A stretch of 64,000 nt of DNA from Portunus trituberculatus (GCF_017591435.1 NC_059304.1:30224195-30288194); one strand, 5' to 3'. Shown: positions 25,701 through 39,711, counted from the stretch's first letter. Made by a program: numbers and translations. The notes: generated by a model from the letters alone, not told the origin.

Positions 25701-28700
25701 GACCACTCGGATACTTGTCAGACCACTCGTACACTCCAGACCACTCAGATACACTCTTGACCACTTGGATACATGTCAGATCACTCAGATACACTTCAGA
25801 CCACTCAGATACAATCCTGACCACTCGGATACATGTCAGACCACTCAGATACACTCCTGACCATTCAGATACACTCCTGACCACTCAGATACACTCCAGA
25901 CCACTCAGATACACTCCTGACCACTCGGATACATGTCAGATCACTCAGATACACTCCTGACCACTCGGATACACTCCTGACCACTCAGATACATGTCAGA
26001 CCACTCAGATACACGTCATACCATTGAGATACACTCCAGACCACTCAGATACACTCTTGACCATTCAGATACACTCCTGACCACTCATATACATTGCACA
26101 CTATTAAGATACACTCCAAACCACTCACATACACTCCAGACCACCACTCAGATACATTCCTGACCACTCAGATACATTACTGACCACTCAGATACACTCC
26201 TGACCACTCAGATACATTACTGACCACTCAGATACACTCCCTGACGAGTTAGATACACTCTTGACTGCTCAGGTACACTCCTGACCACTCAGATACACTC
26301 CGGACCACTCAGATACACTCCTGACCACTCAAATACACTCCAGACTACTAAGATACACTCCTGATCTCAAATACACTCAAGACCACTCAATTACACTCCT
26401 GATCACTCAGATACACTCCAGACCACTCAGATACACTCCAGACCACTCAGATACACTCCAGACCACTCAGATACACTCCAGACCACTCAGATACACTCCT
26501 GACCACTCAGATATACTTCTGACCACTCAGATACATTCCTGACCACTCAGATACATTCCTGACCACTCAAATATACTCCAGACCACTCAGATACACTCCA
26601 GACCACTTAGATACATTCCTGACCACTCAGATACACTCCAGACCACTCAGATACACTCCAGAGCAGTTAGACACAATCCTGACCACTCATATACACTCCA
26701 GACCAGTTAGATACTCCAGACCACTGAGATACACTCCAGACCAGTTAGATACACTACTGACCACTCAGATACACTCCAGACCATTCAGATACACTCCAGA
26801 CCACTCAGTTATACTTAAGACCACTTAGATACACTCCAGACCACTCAGATACTGTCTTGACCACTCAGATACACTCCAGACTAGTTAGATACACTCCTGA
26901 CCACTCAGATACACTCCAGACCAATTAAATACACTCCAGACCACTCGGATATACTCCAGACCACTCAGTTATGCTTAAGACCACTTAGATACACTCCAGA
27001 TCACTCAGATACACTACAGACCACTCAGTTATACTTAAAACCACTCAGATACACTTTTGACCACTTCAGAAACTCAGAATACCACTCAGATACACTCCAG
27101 AGCAATCAGATACACTCCTGACCACTGAGATACATTCCAGACCACTTAGATACATTCCTGACCACTCAATTATACTTAAAACTACTCAGATACATTCCTG
27201 ACCACCTCAGATACCCCCAAGACCACTCAGATACACTCAAAACCAATCAGATCCACTCCTGACCACTCAGATACCTGTCAGATCACTCAGATACGCTCCT
27301 GATCACTCAGATACACTCCAGACCAGTTAGATACACTCCAAACCAGTTAGATACACTCCAGACCACTCAGATACACTCTTGACCACTCGGATACTTGTCA
27401 GACCACTCGTACACTCCAGACCACTCAGATACACTCTTGACCACTTGGATACATGTCAGATCACTCAGATACACTCCAAACTACTCAGATACACTCCTGA
27501 CCACTCAAATACACTCCAGACTACTAAGATACACTCCTGATCTCAAATACACTCAAGACCACTCAATTACACTCCTGATCACTCAGATACACTCCAGACC
27601 ACTCAGATACACTCCAGACCACTCAGATACACTCCAGACCACTCAGATACACTCCTGACCACTCAGATATACTTCTGACCACTCAGATACATTCCTGACC
27701 ACTCAGATACATTCCTGACCACTCAGATACATTCCTGACCACTCAAATATACTCCAGACCACTCAGATACACTCCAGACCACTTAGATACATTCCTGACC
27801 ACTCAGATACACTCCAGACCACTCAGATACACTCCAGAGCAGTTAGACACACTCCTGACCACTCATATACACTCCAGACCAGTTAGATACTCCAGACCAC
27901 TGAGATACACTCCAGACCAGTTAGATACACTACTGACCACTCAGATACACTCCAGACCATTCAGATACACTCCAGACCACTCAGTTATACTTAAGACCAC
28001 TTAGATACACTCCAGACCACTCAGATACTCTCTTGACCACTCAGATACACTCCAGACTAGTTAGATACACTCCTGACCACTCAGATACACTCCAGACCAA
28101 TCAAATACACTCCAGACCACTCGGATATACTCCAGACCACTCAGTTATGCTTAAGACCACTTAGATACACTCCAGATCACTCAGATACACTCCTGACCAG
28201 TCAGGTACACTCCAGACCACTCAGATACACTACAGACCACTCAGTTATACTTAAAACCACTCAGATACACTTTTGACCACTTCAGAAACCCAGAATACCA
28301 CTCAGATACACTCCAGAGCAATCAGATACACTCCTGACCACTGAGATACATTCCAGACCACTTAGATACATTCCTGATCACTCAATTATACTTAAAACTA
28401 CTCAGATACACTCCTGACCAGTTAGATACACTCCAGACCACTCAGATACACTCCTGACCACTCAGATACACTCCTGACCACTCAGATACCTGTCAGATCA
28501 CTCAGATACGCTCCTGATCACTCAGATACACTCCAGACCAGTTAGATACACTCCAAACCAGTTAGATACACTCCAGACCACTCAGATACACTCCTGACCA
28601 CTCGGATACTTGTCAGACCACTCGTACACTCCAGACCACTCAGATACACTCTTGACCACTTGGATACATGTCAGATCACTCAGATACACTTCAGACCACT

Positions 28701-31700
28701 CAGATACAATCCTGACCACTCGGATACATGTCAGACCACTCAGATACACTCCTGACCATTCAGATACACTCCTGACCACTCAGATACACTCCAGACCACT
28801 CAGATACACTCCTGACCACTCGGATACATGTCAGATCACTCAGATACACTCCTGACCACTCGGATACACTCCTGACCACTCAGATACATGTCAGACCACT
28901 CAGATACACGTCATACCATTGAGATACACTCCAGACCACTCAGATACACTCTTGACCATTCAGATACACTCCTGACCACTCATATACATTGCACACTATT
29001 AAGATACACTCCAAACCACTCACATACACTCCAGACCACCACTCAGATACACTCCTGACCACTCAGATACATTACTGACCACTCAGATACACTCCTGACC
29101 ACTCAGATACATTACTGACCACTCAGATACACTCCTGACGAGTTAGATACACTCTTGACTGCTCAGGTACACTCCTGACCACTCAGATACACTCCGGACC
29201 ACTCAGATACACTCCTGACCACTCAAATACACTCCAGACTACTAAGATACACTCCTGATCTCAAATACACTCAAGACCACTCAATTACACTCCTGATCAC
29301 TCAGATACACTCCAGACCACTCAGATACACTCCAGACCACTCAGATACACTCCAGACCACTCAGATACACTCCAGACCACTCAGATACACTCCTGACCAC
29401 TCAGATATACTTCTGACCACTTAGATACATTCCTGACCACTCAGATACATTCCTGACCACTCAAATATACTCCAGACCACTCAGATACACTCCAGACCAC
29501 TTAGATACATTCCTGACCACTCAGATACACTCCAGACCACTCAGATACACTCCAGAGCAGTTAGACACACTCCTGACCACTCATATACACTCCAGACCAG
29601 TTAGATACTCCAGACCACTGAGATACACTCCAGACCAGTTAGATACACTACTGACCACTCAGATACACTCCAGACCATTCAGATACACTCCAGACCACTC
29701 AGTTATACTTAAGACCACTTAGATACACTCCAGACCACTCAGATACTGTCTTGACCACTCAGATACACTCCAGACTAGTTAGATACACTCCTGACCACTC
29801 AGATACACTCCAGACCAATTAAATACACTCCAGACCACTCGGATATACTCCAGACCACTCAGTTATGCTTAAGACCACTTAGATACACTCCAGATCACTC
29901 AGATACACTACAGACCACTCAGTTATACTTAAAACCACTCAGATACACTTTTGACCACTTCAGAAACCCAGAATACCACTCAGATACACTCCAGAGCAAT
30001 CAGATACACTCCTGACCACTGAGATATATTCCAGACCACTTAGATACATTCCTGACCACTCAATTATACTTAAAACTACTCAGATACATTCCTGACCACC
30101 TCAGATACCCCCAAGACCACTCAGATACACTCAAAACCAATCAGATCCACTCCTGACCACTCAGATACCTGTCAGATCACTCAGATACGCTCCTGATCAC
30201 TCAGATACACTCCAGACCAATTAGATACACTCCAAACCAGTTAGATACACTCCAGACCACTCAGATACACTCTTGACCACTCGGATACTTGTCAGACCAC
30301 TCGTACACTCCAGACCACTCAGATACACTCTTGACCACTTGGATACATGTCAGATCACTCAGATACACTCCAGACTACTCAGATACACTCCTGACCACTC
30401 GGATACATGTCAGACCACTCAGATACACTCCTGACCATTCAGATACACTCCTGACCACTCAGATACACTCCAGACCACTCAGATACACTCCTGACCACTC
30501 GGATACATGTCAGATCACTCAGATACACTCCTGACCACTCGGATACACTCCTGACCACTCAGATACATGTCAGACCACTCAGATACACTCCATACCATTG
30601 AGATACACTCCAGACCACTCAGATACACTCTTGACCATTCAGATACACTCCTGACCACTCATATACATTGCACACTATTAAGATACACTCCAAACCACTC
30701 ACATACATTCCAGACCACCATTCAGATACACTCCTGACCACTCAGATACATTACTGACCACTCAGATACACTCCTGACCACTCAGATACACTCCCTGACG
30801 AGTTAGATACACTCTTGACTGCTCAGGTACACTCCTGACCACTCAGATACACTCCGGACCACTCAGATACACTCCTGACCACTCAAATACACTCCAGACT
30901 ACTAAGATACACTCCTGATCTCAAATACACTCAAGACCACTCAATTACACTCCTGATCACTCAGATACACTCCAGACCACTCAGATACACTCCAGACCAC
31001 TCATATACACTCCTGACCACTCAGATATACTTCTGACCACTCAGATACATTCCTGACCACTCAGATACATTCCTGACCACTCAAATACACTCCAGACCAC
31101 TCAGATACACTCCAGACCACTTAGATACATTCCTGACCACTCAGATATACTCCAGACCACTCAGCTACACTCCAGAGCAGTTAGACACACTCTTGACCAC
31201 TCATATACACTCCAGACCAGTTAGATACTCCAGACCACTGAGATACACTCCAGACCAGTTAGATACACTACTGACCACTCAGATACACTCCAGACCATTC
31301 AGATACACTCCAGACCACTCAGTTATACTTAAGACCACTTAGATACACTCCAGACCACTCAGATACACTTCAGACTAGTTAGATACACTCCTGACCACTC
31401 AGATACACTCCAGACCAATCAAATACACTCCAGACCACTCGGATATACTCCAGATCACTCAGTTATGCTTAAGACCACTTAGATACACTCCAGGTCACTC
31501 AGATACACTCCTGACCAGTCAGGTACACTCCAGACCACTCAGATACACTACAGACCACTCAGTTATACTTAAAACCACTCAGATACACTTTTGACCACTT
31601 CAGAAACCCAGAATACCACTCAGATACACTCCTGACCACTGAGATACATTCCAGACCACTTAGATACATTCCTGACCACTCAATTATACTTAAAACTACT

Positions 31701-31850
31701 CAGATACACTCCTGACCACCTCAGATACCCCCAAGACCACTCAAGATACACTCAAAACCAATCAGATACACTCTTGACCACTCAGATACACTCCTGACCA
31801 CTCAGATACACTTCAGAACAATCAGATACACTCGACCACGGCAGTTGCCC
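19774..31850. repeat. Higher-order repeat units of ~1,680 bp
   Basis: The marker GTCAGACCACTCGTACACTC (a monomer lacking GATA) recurs at about 19774, 21473, 23153, 25713, 27393, 28608 and 30287. Spacings are 1699, 1680, 2560, 1680, 1215 and 1679 bp. So the basic unit is 84 monomers. The 2,560-bp unit has a local amplification; the 1,215-bp unit lacks about 465 bp. The last unit is partial. Confidence 0.9.
23641..24560. repeat. Local amplification inside HOR unit 3
   Basis: The segment starting TGACGAGTTAGATACACTC, present once per unit elsewhere (e.g. about 20303, 21992, 26242), occurs here four times at about 23641, 24032, 24361 and 24504, mixed with near-identical monomers. This accounts for the ~880 bp of extra length. 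Confidence 0.85.
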
Positions 31851-31876
31851 CTAAGTCTACTCGGATACACTCGGGG

Positions 31877-32067
31877 CCCTTCTCTCCTTATTATGATATA
31901 GTAATTTTTTTGCAATGCAAAAGAAAACGGAATTCTCTAGATGTCATGGTTACCAAATATAACAGGTTGAATGAGGTAGTATCATAGGTTTACGTGGCCT
32001 TGTGTTCGATCAGGTTCAGCGTCCTTGGCTAGAACGATAGAAAATGGGCCCCTTATACCCCCCCTTC

Positions 32068-32141
<74 letters not shown>

Positions 32142-32361
32142 CTGTCGCCTGTTCTGTTACCACTCTCATTCAAAAGTTGTTTCCCCGTAACATGGCATAT
32201 ATAATATATGCCTACTTTATGTACTTTGTGTTACCTAGATTATTTCATCTCATATATACCTAATACATTTTCTTTTGAGATTTTATTAGTAAGAGGGTTC
32301 ACTTAGAAAATTCATTACCTCCTTTGATAATTTCATGAAATTTAAAAAAATTTCTTTACAG
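31877..32361. other. Intron end with (CT)n
   Basis: Unique-looking sequence, then a (CT)n microsatellite at 32071-32139, then AT-rich sequence with a polypyrimidine acceptor before the last ALDH1L exon. Confidence 0.7.
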
Positions 32362-32617
32362 GCAAGTGGAAGAGGTTGTTGCTCGTGCTAACAATACTGA
32401 GTATGGTTTAGCATCAGGTGTAATGACTAAGGATGTTAGTAAAGCTTTGTTGGTATCTGAGAAGTTAGATGCTGGAACATGCTTTGTTAACACCTATAAT
32501 AAGACTGATGTGGCAGCACCTTTTGGAGGCTTCAAACAGAGTGGCTTTGGCAAGGATCTGGGACGAGAAGCTCTTCATGAATATCTCAAAACAAAGACAA
32601 TAACTTTTGAGTACTGA
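32362..32617 (+). CDS. ALDH1L: ALDH1L last coding exon
   Basis: C-terminal 84 residues of the aldehyde dehydrogenase domain, ending in TGA at 32615-32617. They read QVEEVVARANNTEYGLASG, FVNTYNKTDVAAPFGGFKQS and ALHEYLKTKTITFEY. The conserved ALDH block PFGGFKQSGFGKDLG is complete, and a C-terminal KTxTFEY tail is typical of ALDH1L. The first base completes a Gly codon begun at 11114-11115. It is intact, so the gene appears functional despite the huge upstream intron. With the previous exon it gives 168 residues of an enzyme usually near 900. Confidence 0.96.
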
Positions 32618-32700
32618 GGTTGAATGGTTCTTAAGTTAAGGTGATGTGTATTTGAAGGAGTGTTTTATATGTTATGAATAAAAGATTCCTTAGATATGGA
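32618..32700 (+). promoter_or_regulatory. ALDH1L 3' UTR and poly(A) signal
   Basis: A canonical AATAAA lies at 32677-32682, about 60 bp after the stop, so cleavage is expected near 32695-32705. This would be a short 3' UTR. Confidence 0.75.
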
Positions 32701-32879
32701 CTTTCCTTAGGTATGGAAAATGTGATCTTACCAGAATATGCACATATTCTATGAGGAATCAATTTGTATCAGTTTCAAAATTTTGTCAGTTACCTAACAA
32801 ATAATCCTTCCTTTTATAATCAACATAATGTATACTGTTAGCAATGAATAATGGACTGATTGAGTCTATAAAATTCAAT

Positions 32880-33300
32880 ATTTTTTTCTCTATTAATCAC
32901 TGTGAATGAATTGTGAAAAGCAAATGTTTAGCACAGTCACTGTGAATGAATTATGAAAAGCAGATGTTTAGTATGCTAAAGATTGTCAATATAATATTAA
33001 TAATTGTGAATAAATTATGTAAAAACAAATGGTTAGCACATTAAAGATTGTTAGTGCCAAATGGGAACTACACATTATATATTTGCAAAGGAAAGTTGAT
33101 TCTAACTGTTTGCCTCAATAATCACCTATCCTATTACTGATGTTTACATCAAATTTTAGGTCTATGTTGAACAAAGAGGAAAAAGTGGGAGAGCTGGTTT
33201 TGTACATTATTTTGATTCCAACTGTGTGCCAAATATCACCTACCCTATTGCTGAAGTGTACAAGAAATTTAAACTCAATAGGTTGGACAGCTAAAAGTAC
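32880..33300. repeat. Short imperfect tandem duplications
   Basis: A GTGAATGAATTATGAAAAGC-type unit occurs three times at about 32900, 32941 and 33005. Then a ~110-bp unit (CACCTATCCTATTACTGATG / CACCTACCCTATTGCTGAAG) occurs twice at about 33122 and 33238. No coding is recognised; this is intergenic sequence after ALDH1L. Confidence 0.6.
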
Positions 33301-33631
33301 TTTTTTATCAGTCATACATATAGAGGAAGGAAAGCTTGATTTGTGCTTTATTCCAGATACCTGTTGCTTGAATAATTGTGATTTATTATTACCATTATCA
33401 AAATAAGTATTTTTTTTTTTTATAAAATCAGTGATTTTACATTTCTGTTGATACTGTTAAATCAGTTTGTTTTACTTTTTATTAATTAATATAGTTTTTA
33501 CTTACTGAAATCCCACATTAATGAATGTTGATAATGAAGTGTGAACTGATGTACTGCATTTTGGAATTTTATTTTGCTTTACATAGTTAACTACCATGAA
33601 TAAATTGTATAAGTGAATGATTGTGATATTA

Positions 33632-33719
33632 CTGCTGACTTTCGCTAACTCGGACTAATAAAGGGAAAAGTTGATTTGACAAAGGCGAATGTCCGACTTG
33701 TATGAACTCCCCCCTCCTA

Positions 33720-33786
<67 letters not shown>

Positions 33787-34843
33787 TGGTGCAGGATTTA
33801 CATACTTAATTTTATGGGATTTAAAACTTTGGGATTACATTTGTCTCTCTGAAACCTTCATATCATATATTACCAGATGGTTTAGTTTATTTTTTTTTTA
33901 TAATTAAATACCCTTCCCACTAAGAAGACATTTTTAAATGTCTTGTGCGGTAGCGTCATAGCCTGACTCGTGTCCTACACAGTATGTGGCCAGGCATTAG
34001 AAGTAACGTCCCTACAGGCCTAAATTGAGGATGATTAGAAGCAGAAACTTCAAGAAGATAGACAAGAAACATATCATTGGGAAACAATTTGACCTTGAAC
34101 CCTTGCCTCCTCTCTCCTCTCTGTCATGCGTGTTATCTCCCCTCCGAGACCCTCGCCTCACCACATCCCTCACTGCCACCATCTCCTCCATTTCTCTTTA
34201 TCATAAGACTGCTATGATTTTTTTCAAACTTTTTTCTCACTACCTTCGTCATCACATAACTCTCACAGTAACACTATTACAAAAGATTATGTTGAGACAG
34301 GTATAAAGCAGGACTAGACGAATAATTGATACTTCATTATATCATTATCTCACTTCAGCATACTAATAACAACTCTGAGAGTGTCCAGTTCAATAGTTAC
34401 ACAGCAGATTGCCGAGATGCTGCTGATGGCTCTCTCCTAACCCTCATGTACGAGTGAATAATGCGTCATCTTATCATACTCTAGGAAGTCACTGTTTTAA
34501 ATACAATCATGTGTGATAAATTTCAAGTCAATCAGATGAATACAAAGAGCAAAAACAAGGACGAAATTATGAAAAATCTTTAGGAGTGAATAATATGAAA
34601 GGTGGTTTTATACACTTCAAAATTTTTCACAAAATCGATATAAACTCTGATTGACTTTTGTTTGATATCATTTTAAAGTACAATTAAAATGCTATTTTTA
34701 GTTGAAATTAGATTTTGTATAAAGTCAATAGTAAACAAAATACAGGAAGGGCAGTTCAACTCCGACTTTAGGTCTGGGTCAGTCAGCGTCCAACTTATCA
34801 CGAAATCCAAGTTAACAGGGTCCGAGTTATTGAGGTTCAACAG
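33632..34843. mobile_element. Pogo-like DNA element, 1,212 bp
   Basis: The left end CTGCTGACTTTCGCTAACTC matches the inverted right end CTGTTGAACCTCAATAACTC, both leading into CGGAC, with TA on both sides (33630-33631, 34844-34845). It contains a (CA)n at 33721-33768 followed by A(18), and no recognisable transposase. Confidence 0.65.
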
Positions 34844-34845
34844 TA

Positions 34846-36025
34846 TACACTATACACAGTGTTGAAAAATGGACAATACCTTTATTGTTTGGATGATATG
34901 CAGAATTTTTTATTTTTTTTATTTTATAATATATTTAAATGTAATGGGATATATGATGTGGTAGTGACTGCAACTTGTATGTAGACCTCCTTGACTTTAT
35001 ATGAAACCATTTGTAGCTGTTTGTAGCTGGAGTGAAATGCAGACACAATGTACTGAATTGTCGGAGCAATCAGGAAACCACTCTGTCAGTTTGATTGGCT
35101 GCTTTCTTAGTAATTTTCCAGAATTAAATGAAAACAATAATTGAAAATAGAAGGAATATTGTTGGAAGGCGTTTTAATAATATGATAATTGATTATACCA
35201 TTATATACAACAAATAGATAAAAGCAAATTTGTAAAAAAATGGAAAATTGAGGAAGCCTGGCTGTAATTGTTTTGGCCTTATTCTTAGAAAACATAAGTA
35301 AAACTAAATTTCAATAATTACAATCAATTTGTTGGAGTACTTCACCTTGATTGTTTATGTTTTGATGTAGTGACTAGCAAGCCAGTGGCTGCTCTTGACC
35401 ATGTGAATGCTTTTGGATAAATCCTTGTGGCTGTTCCCAGTGGCTGCAAACAGCCAGGTTGAAAAAAGCTCCAGATAATACTACCTTAAGTCATGCAATG
35501 TCAGTTAATTATAAGGTAGCTATAGAAAATACGAACACACACACATGCATTTTAAGAATCTATCAACCATGTTAAGAAATTGTTCTGTGCAGTTTTTTTG
35601 GGTTTGAGGGCATTATAAGGGGATAAGTTTACAAGTCTGTAATTTTGTATGAGTCGCTGTGTAAGACCAAGTACAGTAAGCAGCTGTAATAAGATGCTGG
35701 TAAAAAAAAAAGTCAGGCCACTGAGACTGATTACATAATTTGCCATTCTACAGACATTTACTTTTAAGTTTTGTTGCCTTTCTTTTTCTTTTTTTTCGTT
35801 TTGTTCTATTTTTTCTTAACTGAAATTACTGTGTAGGTTTCCCATTGTTCTTTTCTTTTGAAATTATTGTAATAGATGATTATTGCTTATAACTTTGATA
35901 GTAATACAACATTTTTTTTTAACCTTCTAGATTAAAGACATTACAAATATTCAAACGTGTGTAATTTATTATTGGTATAAAATAATCCTGTAATGTTTTA
36001 CTTTATTACCTGTCTCAAGTTGGGG
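34846..36025. other. Unassigned AT-rich intergenic DNA
   Basis: No gene, TIR or SINE structure is seen. Short open frames here are AT-rich and lack recognisable domains. Confidence 0.45.
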
Positions 36026-36243
36026 GGCCGCCGTGGTAGAGTGGAACCATGCGTGCTTTGGGATCCTAGAGGTCTCCAAGCGCACGGGTTTGAATCCTGT
36101 CCACGGTCTGAGTGTAGGTTGGGCTTCCTCTCTTGGGGCAACGGTTTCTTAGTGGGTGGGCTTTAAAATAGGAAGTACCCTAAAAAGTATCCCCTTTAGC
36201 CCATAAATTCTCGTGAAAAGCCCACATGGTATAAAAAAAAAAA
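36026..36243 (+). mobile_element. tRNA-derived SINE, family A, copy 2
   Basis: The head has A-box TGGTAGAGTGG and B-box GGTTTGAATCC. The body ends GCCCACATGGTAT followed by A(11). It matches 1-225 in reverse orientation over the full length with scattered substitutions. The boxes would be an internal Pol III promoter. Confidence 0.85.
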
Positions 36244-37025
36244 CATTCAGGTTGGTAGATTTTGCTGTGCTTTAAATTAATCTCCTAACCACTTAGAAAT
36301 GGACCATTTTTTGTATTCTAAAAAATTAAGGTAAAGAGTGAATATGAGTCCCGCAGTCTTACTTTCAATTCTTTTGTCTAAAATAGAGCCTAGATCTAAA
36401 ACCAAGAATCTTGATCTTGATGCAACAGGTGTCTCAGGACTACTCCAAAGGCCTTTGGATTGGCAACACCTGTAGAGGGAAAATACTACAAGCAGGAGGA
36501 AAAGAAAAAAAGAGCAGTATCCTATTCACAATAGGAAGCTGCATTAAATCTTGATCTTGATCTTAATGGTGTGGATTGCTCCAGAGCCAGGGGTGGGATT
36601 TTCAAACGTTCGTAATGATAGGTAAAACCATCTTAGCACTAAAGTTACCATAACCCTCTCGTAACTCACGTAAGATGTATTTCCTAAAGACCTTAGCGCT
36701 GTGTTTACGGTTTTCAGACTGCCATCTTTTCAAAGGCTGAGAATACATAATCAGTAAATGCTACTTTTAACTTTTCCTGAACTTTATCTGCACTTTCCTG
36801 ATCTTCCTCTCCCAACTCCAAATGCAGTGCAAGAGCATCATCTTCCAAGTACAATGAAATGAAACTGGCTAAATCTGTTATTTTCTATAGTTTAGCCACT
36901 AAGGTTACCTTTTTCAGCTGTGACACAACTTCGCCTTCGCTAGTGAAAGGATGAATCTTCATAATCATCGTAATCTTTGCCACCATACTCACTTGAAATA
37001 GGCCTAGATAGCTTGTTGTAAGACC
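36244..37025. other. Unassigned; (CTTGAT)n-tailed repeat and possible DIRS leader
   Basis: Between about 36405 and 36570, CTTGATCTTGAT runs bracket ~150 bp ending CATTAAATCTTGATCTTGAT, which looks like the tandem tail of a LINE or SINE. The rest, up to 37025, may be leader of the DIRS element, but no terminal repeat matching the 3' side was found. Confidence 0.4.
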
Positions 37026-37975
37026 ATGGTGATGGAAGCTTTGGCTGAATTACGTAGTGATATGGATAAATTAAAGGAAGAGAAGAGATTGGGCCCCAGC
37101 TGTGGTGCTGATGATGTCATGGCTCCAGATGTTGTAAACATTAGGCTAGCTGGCCAGGAAGTGCCTACTTTGAGCTCGCCCACTGGGTTTTCTGGTTTTG
37201 CTCCAGCCGTGCATTGTATTTCTAGTGATGACAGTGACTCTCAGGACGACGTGCAGCGTGACAGTGTCTTCCTGCAGTCCGCCAGGGCTTCGGTCCCGTG
37301 GATGAGATGTCTGCTGGCATTGACAAGCATGTCGCCGATATGGTTAACCATTCGTTTGACAATGGCTTGCGAGAGGAGAAGTACAAAGAGATTTTGGATG
37401 ACGTTGCTACCAAGAGACCGGACAACTGTCATGCTTTGGCACCAGTGGACTGTAACTCGCAAGTTTTGGATGCACTAAAAACTGATGCCAAGAAAGCTGA
37501 CTTTCGTATGAAAGACGTCGGTAAAGACATTATCAAGGCTGCCACAATTTTGACAAAGTCCCTGATGATGCTAGAAAAGATTGTCCAAACTGGACAGCCA
37601 GATGTAGCCCATGAAGTGGGCATGCTTAATGGTGATCTTGCACTACTGGGTAATGCTAATCATAAAATCAACTTGGCACGCCGGTTCATCATCAAGCGTG
37701 AAATCAACCAGAAGGATGCTCACCTGTGTTCAGACAAGGTGCCCATGATTTATCTTCTGTTTGGTGACGATGTCTCGCAATCTGCCAAGCATGTTGAGGA
37801 GTCAGAGAAGTTAAGGAGTAAGATTGCGACGAGGAAACCGCTCCCTACGTGGAAGTACGGTACTAGCAAGTTTAGAGGCTCTTTTGGAAAAATGCCACAC
37901 ACAGGTTTTATGTCCAGGTTCCACCCATATGGTCAACGGACGTTTGGACACTGGAGTGAGCGCCGGCAAACCTGA
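37026..37975 (+). pseudogene. DIRS gag-like protein, one frameshift
   Basis: It starts MVMEALAELRSDMDKLKEEK (charged, helical). It shifts frame near 37270-37300 into MDEMSAGIDKHVADMVNHSF and runs to KPLPTWKYGTSKFRGSFGKM, a basic Gly/Arg-rich tail usual for nucleic-acid-binding gag. The block YLLFGDDVSQSAKHVEESEK resembles DIRS gag. Confidence 0.65.
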
Positions 37976-38028
37976 GGGCAAGGTTCAGAGGCAAAAAACT
38001 CCCAAGGCCGGGGTCACAATCCCAGCAA

Positions 38029-38734
38029 TAACTGAGGTGAGTCATCAATTCCAAGCTGGCAGACTTAACAATTTTGTGCATGAGTGGCATAACATTACCA
38101 GTGATCCAAATGTTTTAGATATTGTTGAACATTGCCATCTTGACATTAATGTTGCTAGCATTGATTCCTTATTTGCTGAGGAAGTTGAGTATGTAGAGGA
38201 AAAGAGATTTGTTTGCCAGGAAATTGTACAGCTGTTAGATCTTAAGGTTATCAAGGAAACACAGACAGGAGGGGCAAATTCTTTCCCCTATTTTCTTATG
38301 GAGGAAAAAGGATGGTGATTTTAGGATGATCCTTAACCTAGCAAAACTTAATGAAGCCAGTTTTTGCTGTACTAAGAGAGAAGGGACATATCATCACGAG
38401 TTTCATTGATGATACTCTTTTTTGCTACAGTACTTTTGATGTATGTTGTGAGAGTGTGCATGCCACTGTTGATTTGCTCAGAAAATTAGGGTTCTGTTTC
38501 AATGATGGTGAATTGGTATTGGTACCCACAACACGCTTGGAGTATTTGAGGAACATTATAGATTCAGAGACCATGACAGTGACATTACCTAAGTGGAGGA
38601 AACTCAAAATAATGCAAAACTTCAAGGAATTGTTTCATAGTGACAGAGCAAAAATCCGGAGGGTGGCCAGAGTCATTGGGCTTTTAGTTGCAGCCATTCC
38701 AGCACCAGAGATGGGGAAACTGCATTATAGATAA
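38029..38734 (+). pseudogene. DIRS reverse transcriptase
   Basis: The N-terminal block AGRLNNFVHEWHNITSDPNV is typical of DIRS/Ngaro RTs, followed by SFPYFLMEEKGW. After a gap of frame comes the catalytic region ITSFIDDTLFCYST (the DD pair) and EYLRNIIDSETMTVTLPKWR. A segment around 38318-38351 is shortened, with the expected first catalytic Asp block missing, so it is inactive. Confidence 0.8.
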
Positions 38735-39710
38735 TTGGAATCTGCTAAGATTGCAGCTTTAAAGGAAGAAAAAGGAAATTTTGACAAATGGATGGCTGTC
38801 CCTCATGAAATGAAGTTGGATTTGCATTGGTGGTTATCTCACATTGCAGTGCAAAACAGACAGATTTTTCAGAAAGGTACAAAACTGGACTTGTATACTG
38901 ATGCGTCAAATTTAGGTTGAGGTAGCCAACTTAATCGACAACAAATTAATGGGATATGGTCCTTAACAGGAATTGAATTGCACATCAACGCAAAAGAACT
39001 CGAAGCCATCTTCCTGGCAGTGCACTCATTTGTACATCTGCTCAAAGGACGACACGTTCTTTTGTTTTGTGATAATATGAGAGCAGTCAACTGTCAATTA
39101 AATGGGCGGCAAAAAGTCTTCATTGTGTAATGACATATGTCTTGAACTTTGAGATTGGTGTTCAGTGAATGATGTCTGGCTTACCTGTTCTCATGTACCA
39201 GGTAAAGTTAATCTCATGGCAGACACTGCATCTCAGACATTTAATGACAGGCATGAGTGGAAGTTGAATGAAAGAATTTCTAGGGACCTTTGTGAGATCT
39301 TTGGAGTTCCAAGCATTGATCTCTCTGCTTCCAGATTGAATAAACAAGTGCCTCGTTTCTACTCCTGGAAACCTGACCCAGACGCAGTACATTTTGATGC
39401 TTTTTCCATACTATGGTCACAGTTTGACCTAATCTACATTTTTCCATCCTTTGCTTTGATTGCCAGATGCCTACAGAAAATTCGAGCAGAGTCAGCAAGG
39501 GGGTGAATGGTGTTGCCACTGTGGCCGTCCCAGCCATGGATTGGGCCTCTCCTCACTTTGCTCATAAAGGAATCCCGGCTAATTCCGAAGGGGGCACACG
39601 TATTGCGTCACCCATCAACAGAGGAGGAATACCCCATCCTGCAACACACCTGCCTGATGGCTTGTCTCTTGTCTGGCGACATCTGTGAGACAAAGGCATT
39701 TAAAGGTTAT
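38735..39710 (+). pseudogene. DIRS RNase H and downstream domain
   Basis: DLHWWLSHIA and TKLDLYTDASNLG (RNase H Asp) are followed by an in-frame stop. Then come HINAKELEAIFLAVHSFVHL and LLFCDN in another frame. HVPGKVNLMADTASQTFNDR, SASRLNKQVPRFYSWKPDPD and VHFDAFSILWSQFDLIYIFP are the post-RNase H block shared by DIRS elements. Confidence 0.8.
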
Positions 39711-39711
39711 T

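Larger units (their letters stand above)
18798..31876. repeat. 20-bp satellite, block 2 (about 13 kb)
   Basis: About 650 copies of the same 20-bp monomer as block 1. The first ~0.9 kb is diverged. From about 19.64 kb it is homogenised into long repeat units. Frequent variants such as ACTCGGATACATGTCAGACC and CACTCAGTTATACTTAAGAC recur at fixed places in each unit. It ends with degenerate copies at 31840-31876. Confidence 0.97.
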
